Of a DNA stretch of 64,000 bases, positions 17,401 to 26,874 are shown piece by piece. Position numbers and translations under genes: made by a program. Below the pieces are notes generated by a model that was not told where the DNA came from, made no database searches, and saw only the letters and a list, made by a program, of their open reading frames with translations. This DNA comes from Denitrobaculum sp965225735 (lineage in GTDB: Bacteria; Pseudomonadota; Alphaproteobacteria; Kiloniellales; Kiloniellaceae): contig CBDDBN010000012.1 in the NCBI GenBank assembly GCA_965225735.1, forward strand, positions 144,103 through 208,102, in the 5' to 3' direction. Within the stretch, counting starts at the first letter, position 1; every line of letters begins with the position of its first letter.

Positions 17401-17428
17401 AAGGGCGCCTGGTCCGATGGGCGCCCTT
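17401..17428. terminator. Bidirectional terminator between the nucleoside operon and the RTX gene
   Basis: A perfect 9-bp stem (AAGGGCGCC with GGCGCCCTT) has a 10-base loop and T-rich flanks on both strands. It lies between the convergent TrpF-like and RTX genes. Nothing else credible was found in 17203-17505; short ORFs there lack start signals. Confidence 0.75.
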
Positions 17429-17505
17429 TAAGTTGTTTAAATTCACTGCCGCTTCACATCACCTCTCGATAGAGCCGATGCGCAAGCAAAGCGTCTCGCC
17501 TCAGC

Positions 17506-20500
17506 TTATGGAATCGTAAACTGGTCGTTGAGCGTATCGTCTTGGTTCTCTTCCGTAATAAAGCCAATCAAACCAATGGAGGGCGCCGAGACAATCTGTG
17601 TCGATGTATCATCAACAAGATCAGAGAGGGTTAGAGGATCATTGGCCGCCCCCTCTCCCAAGCCACTTAGTCGGACCGTTGTGTCACTGCCGTCGAACTC
17701 CAGAACGACATCGCCGCCTTCGCCCTCGTTTACAATCGTCAACAGGCTTGCAATATCCGAGAAACTGTCTCCCGGTCCGTCGATGACATCGTCAAAGGCC
17801 AGAACATCCTCGGCTCTGTTGAAATCCAGGATGATGTCATCACCCTCGTCTTCGCCGAAGGTGAAGAGGAACACATCGCTGTCATCCCCACCCACCAGAA
17901 TGTCGTTCCCATGCCAACCTTCCAACGTATCTTCGCCAGCAAAGCCAGTCAGACGATTGTTGCCCTCATTGCCCCAAAGATAGTTGTCGAGTGCGTTGCC
18001 GTTCCCATTGAAGTTGCCGGTGCCGATCAGATCCAGGTTCTCAATGTTGGCCCCGAGACCAAAGCTTCGCCCAATCACAATTGTATCTTCGCCCTGGTTG
18101 AAGCTTTCGCGAATCCTGTCCCTACCGTCCGTGAAGTAGGTATCGTCGCCCGTCCCGCCGGCCAGCGTATCTTTACCGCCGCCACCGGTCAGCAAGTCGT
18201 GGCCCTCTCCACCGTAGATCTTGTCGACATGCTTGCCGCCGATCAGCGTATCGTCGCCATCGCCGCCGTAGATTTTATTGAGGTTGTTGCCGCCGTGGAT
18301 GTAGTCGTTACCGAAATGGCCGTAGAGCTTGTCGTTGCCGTTGGCCCCATAGATCGTATCGTCGCCTTGCTGACCGTAAATCCGATCATGGTGCTTCCCA
18401 CCGTACAGTGTATCGTTGCCTTCCTGGCCATAGATCTTGTTGTTGTGCTTGCTGCCGTAAATGACGTCATCGCCTTGCTGGCCGTAGAGCCTGTCGTTAC
18501 CGCTGCCACCGATGATGGTATCATTGCCTTCGCCACCGTATGCCCTGTCATTACCACTGCCGGCAACCAGCGTGTCATTGCCATCCTGGCCGTAAACCCT
18601 GTCATTACCGCTTCCGGAGTTCAGGTAGTCGTTGTCGTCCTGGCCATAAAGGCGATCGTTACCGCCTTTAGCGAACAGCCGGTCATTGCCAGCGCCACCG
18701 TATAGCCGGTTGTTACCACCCTTGGCGTTTAGAATATCATCGCCGTCGTTACCGTAGAATTTGTCGTTACCGTTGCGGCCAATCAGTGTGTCGTCGCCGG
18801 CGCCGCCGTAAAGCTTGCCACCTCTGGATTTCGCACGCAGATAAACCGGCGGCGCGATGTTCTCGGGCAGCGCACCGACCGACCAGGTGCCGTCGGAAAA
18901 CTGCAAGCGCTCAACATCAGACTCGACGCGATCGCTACCAGCGTAGGCCGAATTCCGCCCCTGATACCTTACGAATGTGGCGCCCGAACTATGATGGGTG
19001 ATCCAATATTCTTTCCTCGCACCTTCAAAGACGGCGGTATCTAGCCCCGCGCCACCAAACAATCTGTCGTCGCCGTACCCGCCTTGCAGCAGGTCGTCTC
19101 CATCTCCGCCTAAGAGGCTGTCGGGACCGGTCCCCCCGTAGAGGCTATCATTTCCGCCATGACCATAGAGGGTATCCCACCCCCCAAGCCCACTCAGGGT
19201 ATCGGCACTGGCATCACCGACAAGTGTGTCACGCCCTTGAGTCCCATCAAGCACCACGCTCGGAACCGGCGGAATAGCAAGGTCACCAATAAAGATCTCC
19301 TGGTCGAGGAACTTCAGGCGGGCAACGCCTTTGATATAGTCCGTACCCTCATTCCCATTCGCCGCATTCAGGTCGACGACCGTGGTGCCACCGAGATGAT
19401 CACGCGTGATTTCGTAGTCGGCAATATTTCCGTCATAGAGAACAAGGTCGTTCGTACCGGCTGCTTCGCCATCGATCCAATCGTCGCCCTCTCCGCCGTG
19501 GAAGGTGTCCAGCCCCGAGTATCCCGTGAGGGTGTCGTCACCATCGCCACCATTGAGTAAGTCGTTCCCCGTTCCTCCGTTTAGTAGGTCATTACCTAGT
19601 CCGCCAAACAAACTGTCATTTTCAGCTTCTCCAACCAGCGTATCCGCGCCGGCGTTTCCGTACAGTGTGTCGTCACCGATGTTCCCCGTCAGCGAGTCGT
19701 CACCATCTCCACCTTCCAACAGGTCGTTGCCGCCAAAGGCATGCAATACATCGTCCCCTGTACCTCCAATCAATGTATCGTCGTCAGAACCGCCGTGCAG
19801 CAGATCATTGCCGGCATCACCATGAAGAACTCCTCGACCAGTGTTCCCGTAAATGTTGTCATGACCGGCACCACCAGACAAAGTGTCGGTCCCAGCGCCA
19901 CCACGTAAAATATCTCCTCCGTCCCCCCCGAATAAGAGGTCGTTTCCATCCCCACCGTTCAATGCGTCACTACCGCTGCCGCCATAAATAAAATCGGCAC
20001 CATCATCACCGAAAAGAGAATCGTTTCCGCCAAGCCCAAAGAGAGTGTCATTTCCTGTATACCCTTCAAGGGTATCAGCGGCCTCAGTACCTGAAATCGT
20101 CAAATCAGGCACATTGGGAATAGCAAAAGTGTCAGCTGATACTTTCTGGTCTATGAACTGCAGCCACTCAACATTCTTTACAGTGTCTTGCCCGCCATAA
20201 CCTTCGGAATTTGGGATATGAGTTATCGTGAAAGTTCCCCGAAAGTCCCTCGTGATTGTGAAATCTGAGAGATTTCCAAAGTCGTAGACAACAACATCAT
20301 TGTTGCCGTCGCCACCATCTAACCATCCATCACCAGTACCACTAATCAGCGTATCGTTGCCTGCACCGCCAAATAGCGTGTCATCGTCACTACCGCCATC
20401 AAGGTAGTCATCATGAAGTCCGCCAGTTAGAGTGTCATTTCCGCTGTCGCCAATAAGTGTGTTGCTACCAAACTCGGAGATGAGCACATCATTGCCGCCA

Positions 20501-21717
20501 TCCCCTTTCAAGAAATCGTTGCCTGCACCGCCATTCAGGCTGTCATTTCCGACACCTCCGAATAGACTATCATCGCCATAGCTTGCCTCAAGACGATCAT
20601 TCCCCTCTCCACCCCAGAGGGTATCGTTTTGCCATCCTCCGGAAAGCGTATCGTTTCCTGAGCCACCCCAAAGCAAATCGACATCATAGCCGCCGACAAG
20701 ATTGTCATTTCCGGCTTGACCATGAAGAGTATTCGCTCCGTCCAGACCACGGATATAGTCGTTTCCAGCACCGCCAAAGATGAGATTATCAAGATCATTG
20801 CCGATGATACTGTCGTTACCCGATCCCCCGACTGCGTTCTCAATCTGTGTACCAAACGCGATCGCAACGTTGTGACTAAGATAACCCGTGCTGCTAAATC
20901 CGCCCTCGCGCAGATCCATAGACGTTGAGAGGTTGAAACCTGAAAAGTCTAGCGTATCGATGCCACCGGCATCCCAAATCGCAACGATTGGATTGGTATT
21001 CACCGCAAAATCAAAAGACCCCCGCCCGGCGGTCGAATTGAAGCCATAGACCGTGTCGCCGGTCCGGGTCGTCATGTCGGCCCCATAAACAGCCTGCACG
21101 GCGGCAATATCGTGGAGCAAAGGCGAAGCCGCGTACTTTTCATCGCCGTGAACGTGATCGGCACGGGTATGACTGGCCGAAAAGTAGGACATTGCGGTGT
21201 ATTGCAGCGTGTCCTGATGATATTCTGCAGAGTTACTGTAGGTGATCGGCCCACCGCCCTGTCCGGCGTTGTACTCGCCGGGATGCTCTAGGCCCAACGC
21301 GTGACCGATCTCGTGGACCATGGTCAGGAAGCCATAGTCATCGTACCGAAGCTGCCCGTTGTAGTAATAGCTGGGATTGATGTGAATATCGCCGCTGACA
21401 TCCAATCCCTCAACCACCGTATTCGGTAGGAAAGCGCCTGCCACTTCGGTCAGGTTCGAGTTAAACAGCTGGATATCGCCATTGGGTCCACTGGTCTCGA
21501 CCAGCGAAACCGCCATAACGTCGTCCCACAGTTTCATTGCCTCCCGCGCCGCGGTCCGCTGCGAAGCATTAAAGGACGAGAAAGCCATGCCGATCCCATT
21601 GTACTCCACCGGCATCGTCTGCGCGAAGCTGTAGGAAATCGTGCTCCCTTTCCAGAACTCTCCGTTCCGGTTGAGGTTGTCGACGATCTGATCCAACGTC
21701 CAGGTCGGTTTAAACAC
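17506..21717 (-). CDS. Large serralysin-like RTX metalloprotease
   Basis: A secreted protein of about 1,403 residues. The N-terminal M10 serralysin catalytic domain has the zinc motif HEIGHALGLEH at about 135 and a Met-turn in AMSYFSASH. The rest is mostly RTX nonapeptide repeats (GGxGxDxLx) that bind calcium, in at least four blocks. Linker modules between them are built like YDFGNLSDFTITRD...VKNVEWLQFIDQ. The C-terminus has no membrane anchor, fitting type I export, but no ABC/MFP/TolC genes are nearby. GTG 21715-21717 is preferred (AGGGAAG 7-8 bases upstream); GTG 21723 and an upstream GTG at 21789 are alternatives. It is a paralogue of the next gene. Confidence 0.88.
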   Translation of the reverse strand: MFKPTWTLDQIVDNLNRNGEFWKGSTISYSFAQTMPVEYNGIGMAFSSFNASQRTAAREAMKLWDDVMAVSLVETSGPNGDIQLFNSNLTEVAGAFLPNTVVEGLDVSGDIHINPSYYYNGQLRYDDYGFLTMVHEIGHALGLEHPGEYNAGQGGGPITYSNSAEYHQDTLQYTAMSYFSASHTRADHVHGDEKYAASPLLHDIAAVQAVYGADMTTRTGDTVYGFNSTAGRGSFDFAVNTNPIVAIWDAGGIDTLDFSGFNLSTSMDLREGGFSSTGYLSHNVAIAFGTQIENAVGGSGNDSIIGNDLDNLIFGGAGNDYIRGLDGANTLHGQAGNDNLVGGYDVDLLWGGSGNDTLSGGWQNDTLWGGEGNDRLEASYGDDSLFGGVGNDSLNGGAGNDFLKGDGGNDVLISEFGSNTLIGDSGNDTLTGGLHDDYLDGGSDDDTLFGGAGNDTLISGTGDGWLDGGDGNNDVVVYDFGNLSDFTITRDFRGTFTITHIPNSEGYGGQDTVKNVEWLQFIDQKVSADTFAIPNVPDLTISGTEAADTLEGYTGNDTLFGLGGNDSLFGDDGADFIYGGSGSDALNGGDGNDLLFGGDGGDILRGGAGTDTLSGGAGHDNIYGNTGRGVLHGDAGNDLLHGGSDDDTLIGGTGDDVLHAFGGNDLLEGGDGDDSLTGNIGDDTLYGNAGADTLVGEAENDSLFGGLGNDLLNGGTGNDLLNGGDGDDTLTGYSGLDTFHGGEGDDWIDGEAAGTNDLVLYDGNIADYEITRDHLGGTTVVDLNAANGNEGTDYIKGVARLKFLDQEIFIGDLAIPPVPSVVLDGTQGRDTLVGDASADTLSGLGGWDTLYGHGGNDSLYGGTGPDSLLGGDGDDLLQGGYGDDRLFGGAGLDTAVFEGARKEYWITHHSSGATFVRYQGRNSAYAGSDRVESDVERLQFSDGTWSVGALPENIAPPVYLRAKSRGGKLYGGAGDDTLIGRNGNDKFYGNDGDDILNAKGGNNRLYGGAGNDRLFAKGGNDRLYGQDDNDYLNSGSGNDRVYGQDGNDTLVAGSGNDRAYGGEGNDTIIGGSGNDRLYGQQGDDVIYGSKHNNKIYGQEGNDTLYGGKHHDRIYGQQGDDTIYGANGNDKLYGHFGNDYIHGGNNLNKIYGGDGDDTLIGGKHVDKIYGGEGHDLLTGGGGKDTLAGGTGDDTYFTDGRDRIRESFNQGEDTIVIGRSFGLGANIENLDLIGTGNFNGNGNALDNYLWGNEGNNRLTGFAGEDTLEGWHGNDILVGGDDSDVFLFTFGEDEGDDIILDFNRAEDVLAFDDVIDGPGDSFSDIASLLTIVNEGEGGDVVLEFDGSDTTVRLSGLGEGAANDPLTLSDLVDDTSTQIVSAPSIGLIGFITEENQDDTLNDQFTIP
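18130..18830 (-). repeat. RTX nonapeptide tandem repeats in the large RTX protease
   Basis: DNA with a 27-base period encodes two alternating nonapeptides of the type YGGxGNDxL. Some units are unusual, such as GGKHVDKIYG and SKHNNKIYG, where Lys/His/Asn replace the standard GxGxD residues. Further blocks of ordinary RTX repeats lie at about 19040-19260, 19480-20090 and 20330-20840. Confidence 0.85.
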
Positions 21718-22193
21718 AGCCACTCTTCCCTTCGAACACACAGCGGACAGCCAACAATGGCCACTCCCTAAGAGTGCAAAAGCGCGCACAGCCGCTCATT
21801 GGCCAGGCGATTGAACACCGCCTGACCAAATCACCGACACCCGATGGATTTGAAAAGCTTTGCGAGAGAACGCTGAGGCCGATGGCCTTGTTAAGCCGCG
21901 CTACTTGCACGCTTCACAGATCTAAACTGATGACGCCGATTAACACTCTGTTAGGGAATTTAGGCAAATTTTAAATAACATGCAACTATCAGAGAGAAAA
22001 AATCCCTCGCGCTGTACAATTATACATACGCTTTAGAACGGCTGCGCCGATCGTCCAAAACCATCTTTCTTGGAACGATTCCGACAAAACTTATAAGACT
22101 ATATAAACGCGGGAAATTCACCAAAAGGGAAAAAACGATCACGTCATTTGAGCAGCACACGAACAACTTTTAGATGAATGATCGGGTTCAGGA
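21718..22193. other. AT-rich intergenic region between the two RTX genes
   Basis: No gene is supported. From about 21920 the DNA is clearly more AT-rich than its neighbours, and it should hold the promoter of the large RTX gene and the 3' end of the upstream RTX transcript. No clear terminator hairpin was seen. Confidence 0.45.
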
Positions 22194-25148
22194 TCATACA
22201 GCGAAAATCTGAGTCGCTGCATCGTCGACCATATCGGCGATAGAAGCGAGGTTTCCGGCGACACCACTGCCCAGGCCAGTAAAGATCACATCAGCACCGT
22301 TCGAGAAATTCACCTGCACGTTGCCGCCAGCACCTTCGTTAACGATCGAGAGGATTTGCGTGTCGATGTCCGCCACGTCATTTCCGGGACCGTCGATGAC
22401 ATCCGAAAAGTGCAGGATATCTTCGGAACGGCTGAAGTCTGCAATGCGATCGGATCCGGCATCCACAAGCAGACTAAAGAAAAACACATCCGCCTCGGTG
22501 CCGCCGTAGAGCAGATCATCGCCCAAACCGCCAATCAGCGTATCCGCCCCCGCGAACCCGATTAGGCGATTGGCGCCGCCATTTCCGGTCAGCACATTGT
22601 CCAGCGCATTACCGTTGCCGTTGATGTTCGCCCCTCCGGCCAAGGTCAAATTCTCGAGGTTCGCGCCCAGCCCAAAGCTTCGGCCCACGACAACCGTATC
22701 CTCGCCCTGCCCCAGGCTCTCTCGGATCTTATCCCTGCCATCGGTAAAGTAGGTATCGTCACCGGCGCCGCCGTAAAGCCTGTCCTTACCTCCGCCACCG
22801 ATCAGCAGATCGTTGCCATCATGACCGTAGATCTTGTCGACATGCTTGCCGCCAACAAGTGTATCGTTGCCGGCTCCTCCATAGAGCTTGTTGTTATGAT
22901 GACCGCCGTTGATGTAGTCGTCGCCGTCGCCGCCAGCCAGCTTATCGACACCTTTGCCCCCGATGATCGTGTCGTTGCCGTCGCCACCAATGATCTTGTC
23001 ATTATGCCGACCGCCGATCAGCGTGTCATGGCCGTTACCGCCATAAATCTTGTTATTGTGTTTGCCGCCGTTGATGTAGTCATCGCCATCATGGCCAACG
23101 AGTCTGTCAGCGCCGTTACCGCCGTAGATCGTATCGTTACCAGCGCCGCCGTAGGCCCTGTCGTTACCACTGCCGGCATTAATGTAGTCGTCGCCATCCT
23201 GACCATAGAGCCTGTCACGCCCTCCCTTGCTGAAAAGGCGATCGTCACCCGCCCCGCCATAGACTTTGTTGTTGCCCGACTTTGCGTTAAGGATATCGTT
23301 GCCTTCGCCACCATACAGCTTGTCATTACCGCCCTTTCCGATCAGCGTATCGTCGCCATTCCCGCCAGAGAGCTTTCCGCCTCTGGACTTCGCCTTCAGT
23401 ACGAGATCCGGTGCGATGTTGGCCGGCAGGCTGCCGACCGCCCAGGTGCCGTCCGCGAAAGCGAAACTCTCCACATCGGACGCGACCCGGTCCGTGCCCC
23501 AGTAGGCCGAGTTCTTGCCCTGATACTTCACGGTCGCCGTATTGGCACTGTCAAAAGTGATCCAGTAGTCCTTGCGAAGACCCTCGAACAGCGCCACGTC
23601 GTTGCCGGCGCCGCCGACGAGCGTGTCGTGGCCGTATCCGCCGATCAGCGTATCGTCGCCGATCAAGCCATAGAGCTGGTCATGCCCGGCCAGTCCGGCC
23701 AGAGTATCGTTACCGCTGTTACCCTCCAGGCTGTCGCTACCCGACGAGCCGTTCACCACCAGATCCGACCAGGGTGCCGCGGTGATGCTGGAGGTGAGAA
23801 TCTGCTGGTCCAGGAAGCTCAGCCACTCCACTCCGGCGTCGACCACATCGGTGCCGTCATTGCCGTCGCCGAGATTAAGATCGGCCACGGTGATAATGCC
23901 GTACTGATCCTTGACGAAGGAATAGTCACCGGAATTGCCGCTGAAGATGGCTCGGTCGGTGCCCAGGCCGCCGCCCAGGGAATCGTTGCCGGTCCCGCCG
24001 ATCAGAGAGTCGTCGCCCGAACCGCCCAGCAGGGTGTCGTTGCCCGCTCCGCCGAGCAGGCTGTCGTGACCGTCGTTGCCCCAAAGCGTGTCCTCGCCGG
24101 CACCGCCGTCGAGCACGTTATTCAGGGCATTGCCGATAATCTGGTCGTGCCAGGCGCCGCCGACCGCGTTCTCGATCTCGGCGCCGTAGGCGATGGCGAT
24201 GTTGTTGGTCATGTTCGGCGTATCGCTGAACGCACCTTCGTTCAGGTCGATCGTCGCCATCGCGTAGTATGAAGTGAACCCGGAGAAATCCAGGGTATCG
24301 GTGCCGCCACCATCCCAGATGGCCACCACCGGCGTGCTATTGATGGTGAAATCGAAGACGTCGCGGCCAGCGGTCGAATTGAAGCCGTAAACCGTGTCAC
24401 CGGCCCGGGTCGTCATATCGGCGCCGTAGATGCTCTGAATCGCCGCAATGTCATGCAGCAACGGCGTGGCCCCGAACTTCGTGCCGCCGTTGACATGATC
24501 GGCGCCGGAATAGCTGGCGTTGAAATAGGACATCACCGTGAATTCGCGGGTGTCCTGAGCATACTCGGCGGAATTGCTGTAGGTGATCGGGTTGCCGGAA
24601 CCCGCATTATAGTCACCTGGATGGCCTAGCCCGAGCGCATGACCGACCTCATGGATCATGGTCAGGAACCCATAGTCATCCGGGTCCAGCTGGCCATTGT
24701 GATAGTAGTTCGGATTAACCCAGATATCGCCGCCGCGCCCACCACCGGGATAGTAGGCCCAGGCGACGCCAGGACCGGTCGTGGTGTTGGCGAAGCGGAT
24801 ATCGCCGCTGGCATCATTGGTCTCAACGAAGGAGACCGCCGCCACGTCGTCCCAGAGATCCATGGCTTCGCGCGCTGCAGTGCGCTGCGCGGCGGAAAAG
24901 GTCGAAAAGCCGGCGCCCTCACCGGTGTAGCCGGCCGGCGAGGAATTGAAGAAGCTGTAGGAGATGGTGTTACCGCTCCACTCCAGGTTAGAGCGGGTCA
25001 GGTTATCGACGATCTGGTTCAGACCCCATGTCGGCTTACTGCCAGAAGCTCCCGACGCGCTGCCGGCGTCGAAGGGATCGTGCGCTGCGCCCGAGCAGGA
25101 GGCGCAGCCACAGGCATAGCCAGTCGTGTCGTTATGGATCTGAGAAAT
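22194..25148 (-). CDS. Second serralysin-like RTX metalloprotease, apparent ATT start
   Basis: About 984 residues: a short Cys-containing leader (YACGCASCSG), an M10 metallopeptidase domain with zinc motif HEVGHALGLGH, and RTX blocks with the same GKHVDKIYG-type variants as the downstream paralogue. The reading frame holds no ATG, GTG or TTG between an upstream in-frame TGA and the internal Met at 24863, which lies inside the catalytic domain. An ATT at 25146-25148 has a perfect AGGAGG 5 bases upstream, so I take it as the start. Alternatives are a CTG in the same frame, a sequencing error or a decayed start. Secretion would be by a type I system not in this window. Confidence 0.8.
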   Translation of the reverse strand: MSQIHNDTTGYACGCASCSGAAHDPFDAGSASGASGSKPTWGLNQIVDNLTRSNLEWSGNTISYSFFNSSPAGYTGEGAGFSTFSAAQRTAAREAMDLWDDVAAVSFVETNDASGDIRFANTTTGPGVAWAYYPGGGRGGDIWVNPNYYHNGQLDPDDYGFLTMIHEVGHALGLGHPGDYNAGSGNPITYSNSAEYAQDTREFTVMSYFNASYSGADHVNGGTKFGATPLLHDIAAIQSIYGADMTTRAGDTVYGFNSTAGRDVFDFTINSTPVVAIWDGGGTDTLDFSGFTSYYAMATIDLNEGAFSDTPNMTNNIAIAYGAEIENAVGGAWHDQIIGNALNNVLDGGAGEDTLWGNDGHDSLLGGAGNDTLLGGSGDDSLIGGTGNDSLGGGLGTDRAIFSGNSGDYSFVKDQYGIITVADLNLGDGNDGTDVVDAGVEWLSFLDQQILTSSITAAPWSDLVVNGSSGSDSLEGNSGNDTLAGLAGHDQLYGLIGDDTLIGGYGHDTLVGGAGNDVALFEGLRKDYWITFDSANTATVKYQGKNSAYWGTDRVASDVESFAFADGTWAVGSLPANIAPDLVLKAKSRGGKLSGGNGDDTLIGKGGNDKLYGGEGNDILNAKSGNNKVYGGAGDDRLFSKGGRDRLYGQDGDDYINAGSGNDRAYGGAGNDTIYGGNGADRLVGHDGDDYINGGKHNNKIYGGNGHDTLIGGRHNDKIIGGDGNDTIIGGKGVDKLAGGDGDDYINGGHHNNKLYGGAGNDTLVGGKHVDKIYGHDGNDLLIGGGGKDRLYGGAGDDTYFTDGRDKIRESLGQGEDTVVVGRSFGLGANLENLTLAGGANINGNGNALDNVLTGNGGANRLIGFAGADTLIGGLGDDLLYGGTEADVFFFSLLVDAGSDRIADFSRSEDILHFSDVIDGPGNDVADIDTQILSIVNEGAGGNVQVNFSNGADVIFTGLGSGVAGNLASIADMVDDAATQIFAV
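22740..23370 (-). repeat. RTX nonapeptide tandem repeats in the second RTX protease
   Basis: A 27-base periodic region encodes calcium-binding nonapeptides, including the same Lys/His-rich variant units (GGKHNNKIYG type) found in the neighbouring paralogue. The two repeat blocks probably share a recent ancestor or exchange sequence. Smaller blocks lie at about 22490-22540, 23590-23740 and 23950-24130. Confidence 0.85.
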
Positions 25149-25159
25149 TGCAACCTCCT
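25146..25159 (-). promoter_or_regulatory. Shine-Dalgarno and ATT start codon of the second RTX protease
   Basis: On the minus strand a consensus AGGAGG (25154-25159) is followed by 5 bases and then ATT (25146-25148), which opens the serralysin reading frame. A strong ribosome site beside a rare start codon suggests real but limited initiation. Confidence 0.6.
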
Positions 25160-25448
25160 GCCGCAGCGCCAGAAAAGGTTTCGCTCCGGTCCGCGCGCGC
25201 CCCTCGTCCGAGGGTCAGGCAGCGCCTGAAGGAGTTGCCTTTCGTGGGCTTTATTTACAGTCGGAAGTATCGTGAAAAACCCTTAGCGATTCGTTAATTT
25301 TCATTAGAAAATATTTACCAAGTATTTAATTTATCTACATTTTTATCTTGATTTTAAGCTCAGACAGAAGCTCAAAAAAACAGCTGCGAAAGAGCGTTAT
25401 TCCAAATCCACGTTCAATCGTAAGCGCGACCGCGAAGCGCCAAAATCA
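25149..25448. other. Promoter region of the second RTX protease
   Basis: Non-coding. The part at 25260-25400 is strongly AT-rich, unlike the flanking genes, and is a likely promoter or nucleoid-protein target. No defined operator was recognised. Confidence 0.4.
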
Positions 25449-25949
25449 TCACCTGAAATAATGCAGGTTCAACCGAAGTGACCCTGCAGCGACAGCGGCC
25501 TGCGCGAAGCTCGGATCGTCGTAAGCATCAATCGCGCCCGAGACTGCATAGCCCTCACTTGGGATCTCACCCTCCATATTGAGGTCGCGGTCGCTATTCT
25601 CATCGTGGAAGGCCGTTACCGCATAAGGCCCCGACTTCAGATCTGGAAACACGACCTTTATGGTCCTGCCCGCCGCGTTAACCTCTTCATAGCCGACCGC
25701 CTTTCGGTAGTCGAAGTCTGCAAAAGCCCCGTCTTCGTCGAACACCAGGACGACCACCCGTCCCAAACTGTTTTGCAGCCCTGTAATCTCGACCGAAAGA
25801 CCTGCTCTGCCCGAGACCTCAACAGCCGGCGCCGCCGTCGCAGCTTGTATGCTCAACGACGCCGGAACCTGACTGGCCAGCCAAGCCCCGCCCAAGGTCA
25901 TGCCGACCGACGCGACCGCGGCAAAGAAACGCTGTCTGTTGCTTGGCAT
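25449..25949 (-). CDS. DUF2141 exported protein
   Basis: A 166-residue protein with an N-terminal signal segment (hydrophobic at about 8-25, with a likely cleavage after the ATAA region) and a DUF2141 domain. Family marks are VVVLVFDEDGAFADF and AFHDENSDRDLNMEGEIPSEGYAVSG. The family's function is unknown; members are periplasmic or secreted. ATG 25947-25949 has GGAG 7-8 bases upstream and lies 14 bases after the desaturase stop, so the two genes form an operon. Co-transcription with a lipid-modifying enzyme suggests an envelope role. Confidence 0.8.
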   Translation of the reverse strand: MPSNRQRFFAAVASVGMTLGGAWLASQVPASLSIQAATAAPAVEVSGRAGLSVEITGLQNSLGRVVVLVFDEDGAFADFDYRKAVGYEEVNAAGRTIKVVFPDLKSGPYAVTAFHDENSDRDLNMEGEIPSEGYAVSGAIDAYDDPSFAQAAVAAGSLRLNLHYFR

Positions 25950-25963
25950 AGCGATCTCCAGCT

Positions 25964-26872
25964 TCACTTTGTAGAAGGCGGCGTACGCCTGCCTGCGGGT
26001 TGCCAGCCCGGCGGTCCGAAGATGACGCCGAGTTTGTAGCTCAAGCCCTCGGTCCCTAGAACATCCCTGCCCAAGCGGGCGAAACCATGGAAGAAGGCGA
26101 CGAAGGGATTGATGGAATCAATCGGCTCGACCAGCCCGTAGACGACCTCCTCTTTCTCTTCCGCGAAGGTCCCGAACAGGCGGTCCCAGATGATAAAGAT
26201 ACCCGCGTAATTCTTGTCCAAATAAGCCGGGTTGGACCCATGATGCACTCTGTGGTGGGAGGGCGTATTCATGATCCATTCGACCGGGCGCGGCAGCTTT
26301 TTGACTGCCTCGGTGTGCAGGAGGGTCTGATAGAGCTGAACCATCACCTCCGCGAAGAGCACCACGACGGGATGAAAACCCAGGACGAGAAGCGGCAGGT
26401 GAAAGAAGACCGGCCAGAAGGCATCAAGCGGACCGAAACGATAGGCGACGGAGATGTTAAAGAAGGGCGAGGAATGGTGCACGGTATGGGTCGCCCAGGC
26501 GAAATTCACCCGGTGCATAAAGCGGTGCTCCCAATAGTAGGCCAGATCCGCCAAAACGATGCAGATCCCGATCGTCACCCAATTGATCTCGATATCGAAG
26601 ACAGCGAACTGGTAGGCGCCATAGAAAGCAATCACATAGAAACTGCCGAAGAAGAGGATCGTCAGCCCGATGAAGAACGCCAACGTCACGAAGTTGGTCG
26701 CACTGTCGCCCAGCAGACGCCAACTGAGCTTTTTGTGCAGCCCGTAGCGCAGGAACTCCAAGGCAAGGAAGCCCAGCGCAACCACAAAGAACCAGTCGTC
26801 GATGAAGGCTTCCAGCCACTCCAGCCTGCCCACGCTAATAGGTGATATAAGAGTTTCCATTGTGACCGTCAT
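25964..26872 (-). CDS. Sterol desaturase/fatty acid hydroxylase-family membrane enzyme
   Basis: About 302 residues with several membrane helices and the three histidine clusters of the di-iron hydroxylase family: HRFMH, HTVHH and HRVHH, all in the middle of the protein. The family hydroxylates or desaturates lipids, sterols or hopanoid-like compounds; the substrate here is unknown. Start choice is open: ATG at 26872 or ATG at 26860, neither with a strong Shine-Dalgarno. A duplicated palindromic operator begins 2 bases upstream of 26872, so the divergent TetR protein very likely represses it. Confidence 0.85.
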   Translation of the reverse strand: MTVTMETLISPISVGRLEWLEAFIDDWFFVVALGFLALEFLRYGLHKKLSWRLLGDSATNFVTLAFFIGLTILFFGSFYVIAFYGAYQFAVFDIEINWVTIGICIVLADLAYYWEHRFMHRVNFAWATHTVHHSSPFFNISVAYRFGPLDAFWPVFFHLPLLVLGFHPVVVLFAEVMVQLYQTLLHTEAVKKLPRPVEWIMNTPSHHRVHHGSNPAYLDKNYAGIFIIWDRLFGTFAEEKEEVVYGLVEPIDSINPFVAFFHGFARLGRDVLGTEGLSYKLGVIFGPPGWQPAGRRTPPSTK

Positions 26873-26874
26873 AA

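Noticed and set aside
17257..17472. 71-codon plus-strand ORF after the TrpF-like gene
   Set aside because: No ribosome site, runs through the terminator stem and has no recognisable composition.
18130..18830. Regular repeats that could suggest a CRISPR or minisatellite
   Set aside because: The 27-base period stays in frame and encodes RTX nonapeptides; no spacers.
22821..24272. 483-codon plus-strand ORF opposite the second RTX protease
   Set aside because: Periodic because it mirrors the RTX repeats; no start signal.
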